From Schistosoma mansoni (taxonomy: Eukaryota > Platyhelminthes > Trematoda > Strigeidida > Schistosomatidae): a DNA stretch of 64,000 nt. Of the stretch, positions 23,196 through 35,409 are shown piece after piece. Under the pieces are notes generated by a model. It was not told the DNA's origin. It saw nothing but the letters and a program-made list of their open reading frames with translations, and ran no database searches. The position numbers were made by a program, and so were the translations under genes. Numbering within the stretch: the first letter of the stretch is position 1; the number at the start of each line of letters is the position of its first letter. Location: positions 35,331,299-35,395,298 of the forward strand of contig NC_031502.1 in assembly GCF_000237925.1 (NCBI RefSeq). Direction: 5' to 3'.

Positions 23196-25988
23196 GATAA
23201 ATGAAATCAATGAAAATAAATGGCGGAATATTCGTGAAAACATTACGGTGAGTTAACAATTAGGCTTATGCGACAATTCTGTACTGTGGGTTTGTAGGAT
23301 TATGGTTTACTTCTTTATTAGTACATCTACCTTCGCTACTATAATAATAGACCTAGTCTCAAAATTGCAGATTTATCATGATCTAACTACTTAATCTATA
23401 TGACCTCACGTGAACGTCACATCACTGTCTACACTGCCTCGTCGTACGTGACAATCAGCAAAATGGCGTTTAGCATTTCTGAAAACGCATTTAGGCTCAA
23501 GATGGAATGATATATTCAATGTGAATAGGGATTCGTTACACAGACTTACCACGCCTAAAACTCTGAGCCATACCATCCCGAAGAACTCTCGAGTTCACCA
23601 TTTTCGACTTATGGGTGTTAAGTGTTGAATGCGAATCTTCTCAGTAATTATATGCTCGGCTTCAAAGATCGTGTGGTTGGAAACCAACACCTTTATATGT
23701 TTACGATGTTTATGATCTGCTTGAAAACAGCAAAGCATCTAGGTTTTGACTTTGGTAAACGCACATCATGCCCAAACTCAGTACTCGATCATAAGAATTG
23801 TGGTTCTGTTTGGTATTTATGGAATGCAACTGTTTAATAAGTCCATGGTTGTTATAAAATAGGTAGTGTATAGCACTCGGTATAAGCTGCGGCCCTGAAG
23901 AATGTAAGTTACGTTTGTTTCAGGCTTAAGAAGAAGATCCATGGCTGTGTACTGTGAAAGTGATTCTGAAAAGAAAGGAACAGAGGAGCAGTAAGGCACT
24001 TGGATAAAAATTCTAAACAATGCAAAACAGTTTGTGGTGGAACAGACTAAGGTAAATTAATAGATAAAACTCAATATAGCTGCCATTATCACAGTGAATT
24101 GTAGTCAAAGAGTCTTCAGATAAGAGAATATGGAAATAGCGAACAACGAGTTGTGGCATGTTTCAAGTTGTAGTGGGTTTTAATAATGAAGGAAAAGTTG
24201 AAGTTAGACTAGGGGTGGCTGTTTACTAGAATAGAAAGTGCATCAAGAGAGTAAACTGTTAGGAACTGCTAATAACTTTATCTTTCAGTATATACTCCTT
24301 TTCTTCATTGTTCTGAGTTTTTCATCTGATGACAGCCAATAGGTCACAATGTAAAGGTCCAAGGTAGCATGCTATAGAACGTCTTAATAGTGTGGAGAAA
24401 TCACCATAAAACTGGAAACATGAGTCCAAGTAGCGAGCTTAAGAGAACAACCTCAGTACCACTGATTGCTTAGATCGTCTCCTGTCGAAAAACACCTACA
24501 ATAAACAAAATATTCTATCCCACAAACATGGGTAGATCTTAATCATCGTCCTCACCATCAATGATTGCTGATAAGTAACTTCACCCTCCCACCTTTTATG
24601 GTAATAGGCTCTTTTAAGGTTACTTCAAGATTAAATATTATTTCCTACCCGATGCTTTGTGTTTCATATCATGCTGGAAAACACTATCACTAAACATACC
24701 ATTTTACGAGTTTATCAGACGGTTACAAATTATGGGTTGTGTGCAAAGCATCAATGCGGTGATTAAATGACAATAACATAAATTATGGGTTTATTAACAA
24801 ATTGTAAGCGTTTAGGAAGGTATAACGACGGAAGCATGTTCATCGAAGTAGGTAGGGTAGTGCAAAAATATAACAGTTACAAATAAGTCATCGGGTAATG
24901 AGATAAAATTGATGGCAATTCAATAAAGGGTACACGAAAACAATAAACTGGTGGAGAATATACAAGAAGAAACCCACATTAACTTGGTGGCCTTTTGTGA
25001 TATCCTGACCGGGTGATGGTTTAACGATGTTGCTGGTTCAATATCACCGGCGGTAGGCAGTAAGTTGCGAGATTCATGCGACAAGTCTTACAGACGTATG
25101 CAATCCATCAGAAAATATCACTCCATATTGCTGCGTATCTGATGAAGAAGACGTTCTCCTGCCTTTTTGTTTTGTATTTTTTAACTATGACAGCAAATAA
25201 TAAATATATTTTTTGTTATATCCCAATGAGTTGGGAAATAGTATTCCTGGCGTCTCGTTACTTAGTGTAAGTCACTTCTTCAGAATAAATAAATAACTGA
25301 AGGGGCTTGCATTAAGTCACGAGACTCCAGAAATACTTTTTCTCGACTCATTCAGATATAACAAGAAATATATTTATAATTAACTTTCTTCCCAATGGTC
25401 AATGTACTTGAAACTATCAGGTTCAACCTTCGACGGCAAGTAATTTATCTTGAAGGTCTCGTATATGAGGACCTTGGGTAAGGGCAATATTACAAGTGGA
25501 ACAAGGAAGATTCTTGGAGAGCGTGAGCTAGGACATCAAAACTGGACCTAAGACTTCCTTTCCAGAAAGGTTCAAGTCCTAAAGTATGGTTTTGGGAACG
25601 ACAGTTGATGGACTAGTCAGCTATAGGATTTTTGCGGGTGAAATCACGTTCTATTTTCTCCACCCTAGATGTATTGGATAAGCACAGGTCGGAAAATATG
25701 AATGAGGAGTATTCATTGAATCGGAAGTACTCCATATCTCGAGAAGAAACCACGATAAATTGAACAACCCAGATACAACCAAACAATGTGGACTTCACAG
25801 ATGAATTTTATCTCACGCACAGAAACAGATGAGGGTGGAAACAGTCAGTTCAACAACAGTCTCTGAGGCAGCGAGCATAAACATACAAAAGAGAAAACGC
25901 AATATCCTGAAGTACAACAAGCACTGAGAGCACAAACCCAATTACATTTGATGAAAAAGCTCCACAAGAGATCGAAACTTCGACTTTA
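23196..25988. other. No gene recognised
   Basis: AT-rich intergenic sequence with scattered short frames. None shows a domain or credible exon structure, and I can name no repeat here. Confidence 0.45.
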
Positions 25989-26639
25989 CTTCAATCTGCC
26001 AGAACTAGGAACTAATTGATGGTTCAAAATTTTCAACAACCCACAGGATTAAACCTACTAACATCCTGTCTTCATTGCTCTCTCTTAATCCTCTTAGAAT
26101 TTGAAGATTTTTGTGCTATTTCAGTATAAGACAACATCGATCAATAAGCAAGTGAAACGAGTTTGCGCATGACCGATGAACTTACTTGGATAATATTAGA
26201 GCTGACAGATACACAGGATAGCGGTATTTTTCCTCACTGAAAAGACTTTTGTAATTTCGATCGTTTACAACTCGTCAAGACTTAGTTTAATTGAATTATT
26301 ATCAATTAAATTATTTTAGAAACATCGTTCTTACAAAGGGTTTAGCACCTATACTATTTTTGAATACAGAAGCACTTTAGTCATTGCACTTTTTGAACTT
26401 AGCTGTTCATGGCGTGTTTTTACTTTAACCCAGCTTTTCCTGGTTATCGGCTTTTGCCTATGTGACCTTCTTTCTTCCAATCTATCTGAAAATCTTCGAG
26501 TGATAACTAGACAGTGTAAAGAAAGTAATTGTTAACGCCCAGGTTGTCGATACCCGATGGATAGTGAGATGCAGTGTGGTAAGCGTAAAGGGTGGTACGA
26601 TGAAGTCTGTACTAATCAAATACATGCAGTGTTAACACG
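25989..26639 (+). repeat. Segment X, first copy (non-LTR 5' region)
   Basis: From 'ttacttcaat-tgccagaactagg' onward this is nearly identical to 43752-44227 and 45815-46300. Like the copy at 45.8 kb it runs on through 'gcctatgtgaccttc' into the start of the ORF1 frame (MDSEMQCGKRKGWYDEV at ~26558-26602). It stops abruptly at 26639 in 'ttaacacgc'. I interpret it as the 5' UTR and first codons of a CR1-like element. Confidence 0.8.
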
Positions 26640-26712
26640 CACTTTTTGAACTTAGCTGTTCACGGTGTGTTTTTACTTTAACCCAGCTTTTCCTGGTTAT
26701 CGGCTTTCGCCT
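26640..26712 (+). repeat. Repeated end of segment X
   Basis: About 73 bases beginning 'actttttgaacttagctg' repeat the end of segment X a second time, directly after the break at 26639. They lead into the UFL1 fragment by the same 'cggctttcgccttt' junction that precedes the UFL1 copy at 44.2 kb. Confidence 0.85.
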
Positions 26713-27268
26713 TTGTTAGTGGTGGAAGGCTGTCTGAGCTTTTTTCTTTAAATACGTGTCAATAAAAGCTTCGCACCTTTCAATGAATTTGTCAGCAATT
26801 AAATATGTTTCAAGTAATTTCACCGGAGCATCTTTTAACAGAGGGTTAACTAGTGCCGATCTTTCATTTGAATCTAATCCATTTGGAATATAATGGGATA
26901 GGTCTATCCAAGATACATCTCGGACTACCCCTGAAATGAGCGATTTTAACTGATCGACTATTAATGGATTGACCGTAAGACCTGGTAGATGTATAGCACT
27001 CGGAAATTCAGTTTTTAAATATGAACTTGGATCAGGAATATTCAGTCGTTTTAAATAGTTCCACTCAACATATCCGTTTTGAGAGTAAAATGAATTGATG
27101 TATGTATCCTCAGCATAAGTATAACATTTTGGAACAAAGCCGCTACGACCGGCAATTAGATTACCATACAATCGACCGGTACTGATAAGACTAGAGACAA
27201 TACTATTAATTAAATTTTCAGGAATTTGAAGTTTTGAAGCAACTGAACTTAAATTAACGGGACAGATT
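26713..27268 (-). pseudogene. Dispersed UFL1 fragment fused to CR1-like 3' UTR
   Basis: Matches UFL1 exon 1 at 42169-42717 base for base apart from at least one silent change (26938 region, c for g). It lacks the UFL1 start and continues at 27269 into 'agattttcttccattgaagg', which is the 3' UTR of the CR1-like element (compare 51580-51620). The resulting - strand frame (27309-26716) starts with retroelement-derived codons and then reads UFL1 residues from PVNLSSVASKLQ to AQTAFHH before stopping. Whether it is transcribed is unknown. Confidence 0.9.
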
Positions 27269-27324
27269 TTCTTCCATTGAAGGTTCAGCTTCTCCTTGAA
27301 AATGTTCACTGATCGGGCTGATGC

Positions 27325-27622
27325 TGTGGTGTGGTCTACTTATATTCACATAAGTAGTATATGGTGATGGTCAGACACAGAATGTATTTTGGCAGAAGAT
27401 CGATAAGGAGAGAACAGGAATGAAGCGCAAGCAGTACGAAAATGTATGAACAATGAAATCAGAGAAGACGGAATGATATTTGCAGAAGGAACATTTAAGA
27501 CTGAGACGATTGGTTGTCATTATACAAACTAACTGTTAACTGCTAGGTTATCAGGATATAGTGAGATAGTCTGCAATTTGCACTTAAATACATTCGATTG
27601 TGTCCACTAGTGTTCTTGTTCA
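27325..27622. repeat. ~300-base insertion in a CR1-like 3' UTR
   Basis: The CR1-like 3' UTR is continuous at 51620-51640 ('gctgataccacttg') but is split here between 27325 and 27622. The insert begins near 'tggtgtggtctacttatattcacataagtag' and ends near 'gttcttgttcactac'. From recall it resembles a common schistosome dispersed repeat, but I cannot name the family. Confidence 0.6.
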
Positions 27623-30060
27623 CTACAATACCACTTGTTCGGGTAAGGCGTGCCAGTCATTGACCACTCAATGAGAAAAACGGAACCCCACCTTTAGTTT
27701 ATTAGACCGCGGTTTGTAGACCTTCTTACTATGACCGCGGAGATTATAAGTGCTGGAGAGAGCAAAAAGATAAGACATAATAACACACAGATCTTAATTA
27801 AGGATACGAAATGCCAGTATAAGCTCACCTCGCATCCGATGACAAGACAAGGGAAAAAGTTTAGACATTTTAAACACTCATCATAAGGAAGTTTAGAAAA
27901 ACCCTTCACCAATTTCGTCCCCACATACTGGACACTCTCAAATGAGTTAGCATCCTTTATCAGACACGGACTGGCTGTCTGGATACAGTACTCTAAGTAT
28001 GGTCTTACGTAGGTGGGATATAAAATTCGAAACATCTCCTCGTCAAAGCATTTGAATGCTCGTTGAAGTGACCATAACGCGCGATAACCTTTGGAAGCAG
28101 CTGCGTTGCAGTGCGTAGATGGTTTCAAGTCGTGACTTATCATTACCCCTACTTTTTCATGTTCTTGAACGCGTGGAAGAGAGTACCATTAATGGTATGA
28201 TGATAACTATTACCGTGTCCGATGTTGATGAGCACGCTCTTCCTGGAATTAACTTCTAAGGCTCAACCATGAGCCCATCTAACTAGTTCGTCTAAGTCGG
28301 CTTGGAGCTGAAAACGATCAGCCCTACTTCCTATTGTTCTCCAGATTTTGATATCATCCGCAAACAATAGTGTCGACGACTTAGGCAGCAGAGGTAATTC
28401 GTTAACATGGAGAAGGGAAAGTAGAGGGCCTAAAATGGTGCCTTGGGGTGAACCGCTTTTGACCGGCTTCCATTCGGATAACGTTCCATTGACCGTCACT
28501 CTCTGTCTGCGGTCACATAAGAAGTTTCCTATCAATTCCTGTATAGCACCTGTTATTCCAAAGCTCGAGAGCTTCTGCATAAGACCTAAGTTTGAAACCT
28601 TATCAAACGCTTTGCTAAAATCTATGAATGTCACATCGACAGAGAGTCCGTTATCTAGGGCTGCTGTTCAATCCTCTCTCGCAATAAGTTAGTCAAGCAT
28701 GAACGCTTGTTATGAAACCCATGTTGCTCGGGAGTTAACAGATTGTACCAATCTATATGACTTAGTAACTTAACCTGAATTATCTTTTCAAGTAACTTAA
28801 CGACTGTGCTGGCTAGTCTGACAAGCCAGTACTTAGATATGATCCGTCTCTGACCATCCTTAAATATAGGACTGACTATAGCGTCTTTCCAGTCTCTAGG
28901 GGGTTGAGCGAGTGAAAGGGACATGTTGAAGAGCGTCGCGAGCGGTCTTGAAATAATGTCCGCAAGCGATGACAGCAAGCATGGACGTAACCCATCAGGG
29001 CCCGGTATCTTACAAGGTTTGAAGCTACTTATCAATGGAAGAACAGTTTCCTCAGTCACGTGCATAGATTCTATGGCTGGTATCTCGATGTGAATGGGAC
29101 AAGTAGTTGTAACACTACACGTAGAGTAGACTTTACTAAAATAGTCTGCAAAAGTCTCAGATTTTGCTAGATCATACCCAGCTAGTAAATCTGAATTTTC
29201 GTGTAACAGCAACGCGAGAATACCATCACTACGTTTTGTTCGTCGTTTAACGTACGAAAACAATCGCTTCGGACAAGTACGACTATCATATGCCAACTGT
29301 CGTTCGTAAGTGGTACGGGATTTAGCTATGGTCGTTTTTACGTATATTCCGGATTTTTTAATATTCGCACTTAAATGATGCCTGTTCTGTTGATAAGAAT
29401 AAGTCCCAGAATTGTTTCCTACACTTCGACAACTTCCGGGTTTCTTTATTAATCCATGGAGGGCGATGTGATAGCTTACGTGTTGACCATGGGATAGACG
29501 GTTGTTTTACGGACTCGGCTTTAGCCTTGAACTTATTCCATTCGTCTTCGATCGATCCATCAGCATCGATCGACCGGTCAATCGAGATAGCACAGTCTTT
29601 GATTGCTGAAACATTGTGCATGTCTTTTAGCAGGGTCATTGTCATTCGACTCTTGTCGATTCGAAATGATTAAACTAAGAACATGTCTAAGTTCTTTTAA
29701 AGTCGTGTTCATGGCTTTCTAACGTGATATCAGATCCTGCCTGTTAACTGCTGGCATCTTACTGCTAGCTTTTTTCGTATGAGTGTCGTGTGAGTTGAGC
29801 GAATGGCTATCAACAATGTTTGATGGGGCCAAACATTTCCCATCTATGATAGGGCTAAGTATTTTCTTACAATTTGACTTAAGCAGTGTAATCTGACACG
29901 CAGAATGTGAGTGCAACAAGTAGTTCACACTGGTTAGCAGTCTATCATTCATTGAGGGTAACGGGCGTAAGTAAGTTGTCATGTTATGGGTCGTGATCTT
30001 AAAGATTTTTATTGTACGAGAATTCAAACAATTGGGAAACTGAGAGATCACCACCCAGAT
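27623..30060 (-). mobile_element. CR1-like element derivative lacking endonuclease, copy 1
   Basis: On the - strand: an ORF1-derived tail (30060-29650; LLHSHSACQITLLKS, then SPIIDGKCLAPSNIVDSHS), then directly the RT lead-in (29645-29358; DCAISIDRSIDADGSIEDEW, then PPWINKETRKL), RT (29296-28263; IPGPDGLRPCLLSSLADII, VTFIDFSKAFDKV, SPQGTILGPL, intact LLFADDIKIW) and thumb (28143-27694; TYVRPYLEYCIQTASPC). No endonuclease lies between ORF1 tail and RT. A frameshift and a TGA lie before the DFSKAFD block, so RT is not open throughout. The copy at 51.6-53.9 kb is offset by exactly 23999 bases with no length change over at least 2 kb. Confidence 0.9.
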
Positions 30061-30164
30061 TCAAAACACAAACACTTCATCACTAAATAGATTTAAGTGA
30101 GAGGTAGAAGTAGATATCTACTTTGTCTTTAATCTCTTCATTTCAATACGGGGTCATCGCTTTA

Positions 30165-32501
30165 CTCTCTACCAGTCAATCGAGATAGCACAGTCTCTGA
30201 CTGTCGGAATATTAGCTCTCCAGATATTAGGACGAGGTGGAACAGACGCGAATTCTATGCCATATGTCCGGAATTTAAAGGAAAGTACAAAGTGGTCACA
30301 AATAAATAATGGGGGAAGGTGTTGAATGTCGACGACATCTTCACTGTGGTATGTGCGGACAAGGTCTGGCAGTGACGGACCATGTCCCAAGTCAATATAT
30401 GTCGGTTTCACGATACATCGTACAAGTGCACATTCAATAATTGTTGATAAAAGGTTGCTATCGAGACCCCCACCTCAAGCTGTGAGCTCTATCCAGTTGA
30501 TATGTGGTGCGTTGAAATCTCCAACGATAAGAAAACATTCTGCTTTACTCCAAGAACAGATGTGTCTTATGATAAAGTTTTCAGCAAGACAACACGGACT
30601 ACGATATATTCCTCCTATAGTCACTAACCCGTTTCTAGACCTACATGTACGACATGCTACCTCACATGTACCAATAACATGCGCCTCCGATATGATCGAT
30701 TGTATGCGAAAGTTGTCCCTATTGTATAACATTATGCCGCTCTCTTGCGACTTATTACTCTATCACTTCTGATATAGATATAACCTAAAATGATGGGAGA
30801 ACAGTCTTTATCTACAGGGAGCCAAGTTTCAGTGACAGTAGTTATATCGGGATTTAATTCATCCACCAACAAACTTAGCTCGGACATTTTATTTCGAAGA
30901 CTACGGGCATTTGTGTGGCACACACTTAAGGTGTTTTGGGAATCATACGTTCTACACATACAGGTCTCGGAAGCATTGGCTGCCAAGATCTGACTGCCCG
31001 AAAACGCTTAATCGTGAGGTTCGTTTTGTCATTTAGCGTTCAAGTTCTTAACTCTGTAAGGGCATTCTTCCACTTGATCCGATCCTCAAGTGGACAACCT
31101 GGTGGAATAGGAATGTTTGCACCAACCCATTTACTGAGTCTCATTACTTTCGTGATATGTACCCCCGAAACCTCTTCAGGCAGTTCATTTCTGGTGACGG
31201 ATTCTACTAACTGCAGATTGTGTGCATGTCATTTTAGAAGGGTCATTGTCATTCGACTCTTCGAGATTCGAAATGATTGAACTAGGAACGTGTCTCACTT
31301 CTTTAAAAGTCGTGTTCACAGCTTTCTACCGCGATATCATGTCCTGCCTGTTAACTGCTGACATCTTACTGCTAGCTTTTTTCGTAACAGTGTCATGTGA
31401 GTTGAGCGGATGACCCACAACAATGTTTGATGGGGCCAAACATTTCCCATCTATGATAGGGCTTACAATCTGACCTCAGCGGAGTAATCTGACACGCAGA
31501 ATGTGAGTGCAACAAAGAATTTTCAACTAAAGGGGCGCTTTCTTTGACTGTCTTTCCTTCTCTTCTACGTTTCCACGTCATCCATTTCCCATCAGTCGCA
31601 GCAAACAGAGTAGAATTACTCGGAAAGATACTGGTTCTAGCCGGATCATCAGTCTCTGCTGTAGCAACTTAGCCACCAATATCTAATGATGTATCGCTCA
31701 TTAATTGTTTCGAGGTAGAAAGCTCTATTTTGTGTTGCACAGTTAGGTGTCTGGCACGCGCCGTGACAGCGCTTACGGCACTGACCCATTCTTCATTATC
31801 AATATCCATGTCACCGGTACAGCCATCGTCAGCCTTTTTGTTAGCTTATTAGAACCAGCAACATAATCGGAATCTCACAGATTAACCCTCTGATTGATCT
31901 GGAAATTTTAATAGTACATGTTGGAATTTCGCAGTTGTTACTGGCGGAGTTTGTGTCAGATTTAAAGAAGCGATGTGACTTTCTTTGCTCGTTGTGTAAC
32001 TCGAAGTTTCTTTCAGCGTCAAAAGTGCTTTCTGGTGTCGATCAGAAGTTCACCTCCTCAAGAAGTCAATTCCTAGTATTTTTAGATTTAAATCAGCTAC
32101 AGTGGACACCCCAGAGGCATTGTCTCCTAACCAGGGAAGTTCTTCCACCCAGCTCACCTCAGTTCTGAAGAATGGTACTGGGTGCATCACAGCATCCACC
32201 CAAGAATTCATGCCTGAATTAAGGTCTCTAACATGAAGTAAGCGACTGTTTATTCATTTCCCATATTCTGGGGAGTCTGTTTAGGCCGGGTGCTTGGTTG
32301 GCTTGAGATCAAACTTTCCGTGTTGCCAACAAAACTATCTAGATCGTCTAGACGTTTGTGACTTGTTATGTGACTTGAATCTCGGTCATTGTGGTGACCC
32401 GCTTCTATCTCTATGACCCATTTGCATTTTGGAGACAGCAGCTGTGAAACGTTCATCACTTGCAGTGACTTCTTCAATGACTGGGTCTTTTGATGATACA
32501 A
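30165..32501 (-). mobile_element. CR1-like element 5' half: ORF1 and endonuclease
   Basis: On the - strand an ORF1-like region (32501-31210) contains a Ser/Thr-rich part and the recognisable stretch DNEEWVSAVSAVTARARHL ... FAATDGKWMTWKRRREGK ... LLHSHSACQITPLRS. The APE-type endonuclease follows (30986-30169): SVCHTNARSLRNKMSEL, PDITTVTETWLP, VTIGGIYRSP, FLIVGDFNAPHINW and ICDHFVLSF, the expected order of catalytic blocks. It ends at DCAISIDW (30174), the same motif that opens the RT lead-in at 29590, so the RT is missing from this copy. Several stops break the frames. Confidence 0.85.
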
Positions 32502-32589
32502 ATTTGCACATGAAGTATCTTACGTGATCCAGTTGGGAGACCCCTTACTATCATTCTATTTGCAGTATGTCGTGAGATAAAGAGGTGTC

Positions 32590-32758
32590 AGGGTGTAGTG
32601 ATTGAATGAACCAATGATTCCTTTGTATTGATGACTGTTTTGATTTTGAATTTCAAATACAGTATATTCGTTCGTGCTCATTTAATACTTCTCGATTGAA
32701 TCGCATTATTGCTGGGATTACTAGTTCATACTATAATTCAAGTACTCCTAATCGCCAT
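32590..32758 (+). repeat. Left LTR-like direct repeat
   Basis: About 160 bases (…gaatgaac-aatgat-ctttgtattgatgactgt… ctgggattactagttcatact…) recur with few changes at 35410-35565. The gag ATG follows within ~15 bases, so these are probably the LTRs, or LTR parts, of the element they enclose. Confidence 0.75.
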
Positions 32759-33027
32759 ATTCGCCTCACAATGGAGCCTGTGAGGGAGCGATTGGATATA
32801 CATTCAGATTTTAATGCTTTCAAGGAATACATGGATAAGTTCAAAATCTGGGATATGACCAAGGAACATATCGAAGATTTTGAAATGGTGGCTCATTTTC
32901 TTAAGTTCATCTGAAAAAAGCATACAGCTTAATAAAGACTTTGGCATTTCCAGACAAGCCGATTTCACTCCCTTATGCAACTCTCAAGCAACTACTACTG
33001 GGCCATGTAAAGTATACGAAATTCTAA

Positions 33028-33543
33028 TGCCCTGGTACGGCCGAGAGTGGAGAGAGCCCGCTCTCCCTCTTGAAATGCTCTCACATGGCCACGCGTATAC
33101 AGCCTCTGCCAGGGAAGTCCTACTCACTGCCTTCTCGTGGCGGGGGTGTTGTTCACGGAAGTGAGAGGACGAAAAGTGAATGTCCAGCGCTGTAACCGGG
33201 TTGGTGGACACGGAGGGTCCACCTAGGGGAGTTGGAAAACCCTGATTTCAAACCAATGGTACACATGGGCTCCAGTATCCTGAGGGAACAAATGGCGCAT
33301 GAACCAATCGTTGGTTACTGGATACCATGGGACGGCATCTTCTCACGATCCTCCACTACCTTGTGAGTTAGACCTCTAGGTCAAAGGCTCCGGGTATGGC
33401 CCAGTGAAAAAACCGCCTGTTTCAGTTTGGGCACCTGGGCAGTATCACAGCCCTCACACAAATCAAATAAGATCTGTGTGGCGCATATATATCTGGTGTC
33501 CCTTTGTGCCAATATTAATGTGTTTAAATAATAATAATAATAA
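33028..33543 (+). mobile_element. SINE-like repeat, copy 1
   Basis: About 515 bases from 'aatgccctggtacggccgag' to an (AAT)n tail. Nearly identical to the copy at 46740-47264. The last ~60 bases (tgtgtggcgcata ... ctttgtgccaat) match the 3' tail of the RTE-like element at 14133-14195. It interrupts the gag frame between KYTKF and GGEFNEM. I found no clean target duplication for this copy. Confidence 0.85.
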
Positions 33544-34270
33544 GGGGGGGAGAATTCAATGAAATGACTCGCCAGGACATCGGGAATTACACTATTTTAC
33601 TACACCGTCGCAGTCTAATACGTAACCAAGGTTACTCAGACAACTCATTGAGTTGTGAAACAGTTCACGAAGATGAGCAGAAGTTTGGTAAATGCTTGTT
33701 CCGTGGCGAGTTTCACCCATGTATATCATGTGTATCTCGTAATTCCAAATGCTTTAAATGCGGTAAATTTGAACACACTCAGTCAGTTTGTATTACAATA
33801 GTTCATTTTGCTGAAACTAATGCTAAAATCTGTGATTCCATTAAGCTGGATGTTTGTAATGATCATTTATCTCTATCCAAGACTTCGAGAAGCGGTATAA
33901 CGTCACAGCAGTCCCGAGTTGAATGAAACCCAGAATCATTAAGTGACAAAAGTTTCTAATAAGCCAACTTATCAGATTTCTCATGTTATTGTACCAGATA
34001 TGGCTTGTCAAAATGATTCATACTTCTGATGAAATTTCTTACAACTCTGAGAATAATATGTTGAGTGAGTAAAATCATGATCAAAAGCCAGATTCAGTTT
34101 TGGTAGATGCTGATTTTTCTAATGATCCATTATTTTCTCATGAAACTCTTAATAAAACGGAGGGAAATAATTCAGAAAAATCGAATTCTGATGTTATATC
34201 AAATGTCATTTGTCCTCACAATGGATTTATCTCCAGTGATATCCCCAATGAGCGTAACGAATATGTTCCA

Positions 34271-34619
34271 GATGTAGGGTCGGTGAAATGTCACTGAATA
34301 TCGAACAGATCATCGATCCCTGTCAAGGTCAAGGTTAGTCAACGCGCACCAGTCAATAATACGCCATGGACTGGCCCACGCGTCAGTGGTTGTTCTTTCA
34401 CTTCTGTACTTTCGTGGTTGTACCTTAACTAATATATTCTTGTAATAACGTCCTTCGTGTTGCACAGTCTCCATAGCGTCCATGATCCTTTGATGCGTCG
34501 ATGGTTCAATCCACGTAAGGGCTGGTCGCGAGGTGTGACTTCAGCGTTAGTTGGTTCGTCAACATTCTTGTCTAACTCTAGTAGGCCCCCAATCGTCTTG
34601 ACATAGACCATCAACGTTG
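34271..34619 (+). mobile_element. ~349-base insertion with 8-base target duplication
   Basis: The octamer atgttcca occurs at 34263-34270 and again at 34620-34627, flanking a segment related to 56725-57080 (shared blocks: 'aaatgtcactga', 'tatcgaacag-tcatc-atccc', 'gtctaactc-agtaggcc', 'accatc-acgttg'). The insert splits a gag-derived frame. I see no terminal inverted repeats. The family is unknown to me: a SINE-like or a non-autonomous DNA element are both possible. Confidence 0.7.
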
Positions 34620-35409
34620 ATGTTCCACACAGATGAGTTAAATTCCAGTCCCATTTCTGATGTTATTGTATCAGACGTTGGATATTCTCCCAACCGATAT
34701 GTGTCGAATAGAATCCCTTGTCAGTGGTATGATGAATGAAAGGGGATAGCAAGTTTTCCCGAAGCAATCAGAGAACAAGTTAGCCCAAATATGAAGCTTG
34801 CACAGGTAGAAAATCCAAATCAAGTCCAAGATTATCCTAATGAGTATGAAGCAGATGCATGTTTTCCATTCAATTGTTTCGCAGGTGAATCAAGCCTAGA
34901 TGAATCACATGTGTTAATTACACATATCAATGCACATCTATCTGTATATTATAATATGAATAACAAAAAGAATATATATCATAATTTTTATGCAAGTCAA
35001 AGTCACATGATGGAATACCTCAAATTATATATCAGTGTGTATCCTCAAATACTCACATACAGTAATCGAAGTGTGATATATAAGATACTGCAAATGAGGA
35101 ACGTCAAATCGGTTATAAAATTGCGACGTAAGGACCCGACGTAATTTCGTGGGAAAAGATAGTGTTGAAAAGTCTATGGTGCAAATCCTAGATATCAATG
35201 GTTTCACTACACAACCGACAGGGTAGTTGTATACAATTCCAGGACCCGGATGGGTCTGTTCCAATATCGGTTGCTCATTCTAGTGCTAACGAGTGCATTT
35301 TAGACAATACAGAGTCTACATCCAATACACTGTCAGACAGAAGTAAGATGAACTTAAGAAGACGAACAGACGATTACAGACACTTACACTCCAATTTAAG
35401 CTGTGATGT

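Larger units (their letters stand above)
32773..35400 (+). pseudogene. LTR element reduced to gag with zinc knuckle
   Basis: The frame from 32773 (MEPVRERLDIHSDFNAFKEY, then MVAHFLKFI) is a gag N-terminus known from schistosome gypsy-type elements. It continues in another frame to ISLPYATLKQLLLGHVKYT and is cut by a repeat at 33028. After that repeat, 33550-33926 continues the gag (GEFNEMTRQDIGNYT) and contains one CCHC zinc knuckle, CFKCGKFEHTQSVC (the His spacing fits C-X2-C-X4-H-X4-C). Further gag-like fragments are at 34100-34270 and 34791-35144. No protease, RT or integrase is seen between the two LTR-like repeats. Confidence 0.75.

Noticed and set aside
25561-25590. tRNA-like 'ggttcaagtcc'
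   Set aside because: Resembles a box B but there is no box A or cloverleaf around it. No tRNA gene could be supported anywhere in the window.
28348-28692. 114-codon + strand frame (and 52434-52691)
   Set aside because: Antisense shadow of the CR1-like RT on the - strand, which has the recognisable catalytic blocks.
30326-31280. Several + strand frames of 67-148 codons
   Set aside because: They lie opposite the endonuclease and ORF1 of the - strand CR1-like element and show no domain of their own.
32984-33211. Frames in the SINE-like repeat (also 46598-46927)
   Set aside because: Frames conserved between copies because the repeat is conserved. The + strand reading at 46.7 kb is read-through of the interrupted ORF1.
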